A stretch of 64,000 nt of DNA from UBA5314 sp035560815 (lineage in GTDB: Bacteria; Bacillota; Syntrophomonadia; Syntrophomonadales; Syntrophomonadaceae). Positions 61,805-64,000 of this stretch are shown here, piece by piece. Within the stretch, counting starts at the first letter, position 1. Each line of letters starts with the position of its first letter. The translations under genes and the position numbers were made by a program. The notes under the pieces were generated by a model. That model ran no database searches. It was not told the DNA's origin and worked only from the letters and a program-made list of their open reading frames with translations. The stretch covers positions 62,001 to 126,000 of the forward strand of contig DATMYR010000045.1 of assembly GCA_035560815.1 (NCBI GenBank). The letters run 5' to 3'.

Positions 61805-62170
61805 TTAGCCATGGATCAGTCTTGGCAGACAGACTGTGCAGCACCATGAAGATTGTCCTCGATGCCGGAGCGCCACCAGATAGCGTTGATCTTCTCCGCT
61901 GCCACATAGAATACACTTTTCTCCCGCACCTGTTTGGTCTTGCTGCCCGGGTAATTCTATTCTGATAAAATCCGGGGCCTCCCTCTCTTCCAAACTCAAG
62001 GCTCCTACCGGGCACAGCTCCATGCACATACCGGCGCCATCACAGAATTCCTCTCTGATCACCCGGGCTTTGCCATTCTCTAGAACCAGAGCGCCTTCCA
62101 CGCAGGGGCCTATGCAGGCTCCGCAGCCGTTGCACAATTGCTCGTCAATTTTCACAATACTTCTCTTCAT
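61805..62170 (-). CDS. 2x[4Fe-4S] ferredoxin with C-terminal Cys-rich tail
   Basis: 121 residues from the ATG at 62170 with AGGAGG upstream. Two cluster motifs, CNGCGACIGPC and CDGAGMCMELCP, form a bacterial-type ferredoxin. A C-terminal tail follows with KCILCGSG, YLVALRHRGQ and WCCTVCLPRLIHG, a CxxC...CxxC arrangement that could bind zinc or an extra cluster. The first motif has the normal C-x2-C-x2-C-x3-C spacing, while the second (C-x5-C-x3-C) lacks one Cys and may hold a 3Fe or modified cluster. Confidence 0.85.
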   Translation of the reverse strand: MKRSIVKIDEQLCNGCGACIGPCVEGALVLENGKARVIREEFCDGAGMCMELCPVGALSLEEREAPDFIRIELPGQQDQTGAGEKCILCGSGEDQRYLVALRHRGQSSWCCTVCLPRLIHG

Positions 62171-62607
62171 AGCATCCTCCTGATACAAATATTCCCTGCT
62201 CTCTTTTTCTATACAATTTTCTCGGACAAACCCTGTTAATAAAAAGGGATTCGAGAATATTTAGCGAATAATCATAATACTATATATCAATATAGTAGTC
62301 CAAGCGTAATGGCATTAACACCAGATTATCTCAATTACTCGCTGTTTTTCTTTCAAATTATTCATATTGACAAATCTCGCAGCTGCTAATATTATTGAAA
62401 AAAATCTGCTAAAAATACCGAAATGGTTTTACCCTTCTACTACACATAACAAGCAATTGTATCCTTTTCTCTGAAACCCGAGTTCACCAGGTTGGCTTTA
62501 ATCGGTATCCCTTACCGTAAGGCAAACATATTTATCGGGGGGTGGTTCCCAGCTAAAAACTCCGTATCGTTGGTAAATAATTTATTAGAAGAAGAGGAGG
62601 AGTTTTA
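62171..62607. other. Divergent intergenic region with promoter and long leader of the acetate transporter gene
   Basis: 437 nt, AT-rich. It holds a near-consensus plus-strand promoter at 62368-62396 and then about 205 nt of leader with small stems (for example CGGTA/TACCG near 62502-62516). No known riboswitch class was recognised. Confidence 0.5.
62368..62396 (+). promoter_or_regulatory. Strong sigma-A promoter for the acetate transporter gene
   Basis: TTGACA (62368-62373), a 17-nt spacer and TATTAT (62391-62396). Near consensus, with AT-rich flanks. Confidence 0.7.
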
Positions 62608-63237
62608 ATGTCATCTAGTGAACAAGGTGGGTGGGCAAATCCTGGGCCTGCGGGATTAACCGCATTGGCAGTTGCTTGTTTTACGTTCTATTCAATTCTT
62701 ACTCCACACCTTGGCCCAGACGGGAAAGCTATTGTTGGAACCCAGGCTCCCCTGCTGGCCTGCTGGCTCATCGGCGGCTTCGTTGTACAGCTGGTTGTTG
62801 CTATTATTGAATTTAAAGAAGGAGCCCTCATTGGCGGCAATGTATTTCTGGTCTTTTGTGCATTCTTCATGCTTACTGGCGGACTAGAATTTGTTATTAA
62901 ATCCTACTTTGCTGCAGTAGGGCCAAAAGCAGTTCCCCTGGATACGATTATTGACGGTTGGGCCTGGTTAGTTCTTTTAATAACGTTAATTCTCTGGACA
63001 CCCTGCTATCTAAAGACTGCACCGGCAGCATTAGGCCTGACGGTTCTCATTTTGGATGTTGGCGTGTTCTTTGTCTGCTTCGGCGACCTGCAGTTACTGA
63101 ATGCCACCATGGCTCATCACTGGGCCGCTCTTGCCCTTTTACTTACCGGTATCTTCGGTATGTATGTCGCAGCAGGTATACAATTAAACACGGCCTTTGG
63201 CAAGACCATTCTTCCACTTGGCAAGCCTCTTATTTAG
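62608..63237 (+). CDS. GPR1/FUN34/YaaH (SatP-like) acetate transporter family protein
   Basis: 209 residues, six membrane segments. The family start NPGPAGLTALAVACFTF matches the NPxPLGL motif region, and later helices include FMLTGGLEFVIKSYF and a C-terminal AAGIQLNTAFGKTILPLGKP. Relatives carry acetate or succinate with protons. Strong GAGGAGGAG precedes the ATG. In an acetate-producing anaerobe it would export or equilibrate acetate (inference). It is monocistronic with its own terminator. Confidence 0.9.
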   Translation: MSSSEQGGWANPGPAGLTALAVACFTFYSILTPHLGPDGKAIVGTQAPLLACWLIGGFVVQLVVAIIEFKEGALIGGNVFLVFCAFFMLTGGLEFVIKSYFAAVGPKAVPLDTIIDGWAWLVLLITLILWTPCYLKTAPAALGLTVLILDVGVFFVCFGDLQLLNATMAHHWAALALLLTGIFGMYVAAGIQLNTAFGKTILPLGKPLI

Positions 63238-63265
63238 TTCTTTTCCTCATAGAAGGTATAATAAG

Positions 63266-63290
63266 AACCGGTGATTTTCACCGGTTTTTA
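63266..63290 (+). terminator. Terminator of the acetate transporter gene
   Basis: AACCGGTGA/TCACCGGTT stem with a short TTT loop followed by TTTATTAT. It lies about 30 nt after the stop. Confidence 0.9.
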
Positions 63291-63318
63291 TTATCCGGGG
63301 ATTTGGTTCTCAATGTTT

Positions 63319-63657
63319 TTAGGATTTTATCATAAGCAACAGCATTTTTAATCTATCTCGGGCTTCTACGGCGTGGGGTTTCCCAGCCGGCATCAGGATC
63401 GCTTCCCCAGTCTTAACCCGATGACTCTGCCCCTGGATAACAATTTCACCCTCGCCATCCACCACAGTGACCATAGCATCAAACGGCGCTGTATGTTCGC
63501 TTAAACCCTGACCAGCATCGAAGGCGAATACTGTCACATTTCCGCCGGGACGGGAAAAGATGGTTTTGCTCATTATGGCTTGATTTTGATATTCCACCAA
63601 ACCAGCCAGCAAAGCAGGTTGCGATAGCGGCCCTTCGATTTGTAATTTTTTATCCAC
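63319..63657 (-). CDS. Cupin domain protein
   Basis: 112 residues from a GTG at 63657. Cupin motif 1 is G...LSEHTAPFDAMVTVVDGEGEIVI with one His, and motif 2 is GEAILMPAGKPHAVEA. A small metal-binding beta barrel, close to the cupins often found next to hybrid-cluster genes. It lies downstream of hcp on the same strand, so it may share its transcript. The function is unknown. Confidence 0.88.
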   Translation of the reverse strand: MDKKLQIEGPLSQPALLAGLVEYQNQAIMSKTIFSRPGGNVTVFAFDAGQGLSEHTAPFDAMVTVVDGEGEIVIQGQSHRVKTGEAILMPAGKPHAVEARDRLKMLLLMIKS

Positions 63658-63723
63658 CTTTCAATCCACCTTCTTTATGGGATAGCGGACAGCCGTTGCC
63701 GGATGTCCGCAATATCGTTTATA

Positions 63724-64000
63724 TTATCCCAAAATTGCAGCTAGATCCTCTTCCACCCCGGTGATCGGCTTAATGGCATAGTTCTCCACCAAAAATTTCA
63801 GTACATTGGGGGTTATAAAAGCCGGCAATGTCGGCCCCAGGCGAATATTTTTAATTCCCAAATACAGGAGACTAAGCAGTATCGATACCGCTTTTTGTTC
63901 GAACCAGGAAATCACCAGGGACAGAGGCAAATCGTTCACCCCGCAGCCAAAGGCATCGGCCAGGGCCAGGGCAATCTGCACAGCCGAGTAGGCATCATTG
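63724..64000 (-). CDS. hcp: Hydroxylamine reductase / hybrid-cluster protein, C-terminal part
   Basis: Only the last 91 codons are inside the window; the gene continues beyond 64000. LPLSLVISWFEQKAVSILLSLLYLGIKNIRLGPTLPAFITPNVLKFLV is the conserved C-terminal region of Hcp. Hcp carries a 4Fe-2S-2O hybrid cluster and is linked to nitric oxide and hydroxylamine detoxification. The cluster ligands lie mostly outside the window. Confidence 0.9.
   Translation of the reverse strand, partial: NDAYSAVQIALALADAFGCGVNDLPLSLVISWFEQKAVSILLSLLYLGIKNIRLGPTLPAFITPNVLKFLVENYAIKPITGVEEDLAAILG

Overview
The window reads as chromosomal DNA of an anaerobic, spore-forming Clostridia-type Firmicute, possibly of the Syntrophomonas kind (inference from gene content). 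Pointers are FabK-type fatty acid synthesis, groESL under a CIRCE operator, the Bacillus-like order acpS-nnr-CBS-alr-ndoAI-ndoA, CotF-like spore coat proteins, a SleL-like GH18 protein, a molybdopterin operon, an acetate-transporter homologue and the end of a hybrid-cluster protein gene. Start codons are often TTG or GTG behind strong AGGAGG-type ribosome binding sites. I saw no rRNA, tRNA, CRISPR array or intact transposase.

Layout. 1-6575 (minus): fatty acid operon fabH-fabK-fabD-fabG-acpP-fabF-fabZ-accD-accA, with a divergent FabK-like flavoprotein. 8205-10217: groES-groEL with CIRCE. 10352-13225: molybdopterin genes (small CxLGCF protein, moaA, moaC, MOSC protein, moaB). 13291-20181: ketopantoate reductase, folate cyclo-ligase, lgt, the tsaD-rimI-tsaB-tsaE tRNA-modification block, a uracil-DNA glycosylase and a CoA-binding protein. 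20245-28475: GH18 protein, amidohydrolase, GATase, ndoA/ndoAI toxin-antitoxin, alr, CBS protein, nnr, acpS. 28545-41419: CheW, L,D-transpeptidase, DUF255 protein, a 1237-residue secreted repeat protein, metallophosphoesterase, GH26-like protein and a DEAD-box helicase. 41911-45990 (plus): methyltransferase, TasA/CalY-like protein and three glycosyltransferases. 45983-58931: drug efflux, ferritin-like protein, TVP38 protein, spore coat pair, PadR-FetAB, DeaD, VanW protein, glycosyltransferase, DegV and MFS. 59040-64000: dispersed repeat, aminotransferase, SDR, ferredoxin, acetate transporter homologue, cupin and partial hcp.

Most notable observations. moaA carries an in-frame TGA exactly at the second cysteine of its radical-SAM CxxxCxxC motif. 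A small hairpin follows at a distance compatible with a bacterial SECIS, so this is either a selenocysteine MoaA or a nonsense change or sequence error. A promoter, a 14-bp long-range stem and a terminator at 61478-61747 outline an unassigned structured RNA or MITE. Three perfect DnaA boxes and one near-perfect box lie upstream of lgt. The secreted repeat protein and a small ORF on the opposite strand share a Gly-rich SFPIF C-terminal tail. Two genes appear to start at ATT and ATA. Because the TGA, ATT and ATA cases are each one base away from the expected codon, sequencing error must be excluded first.
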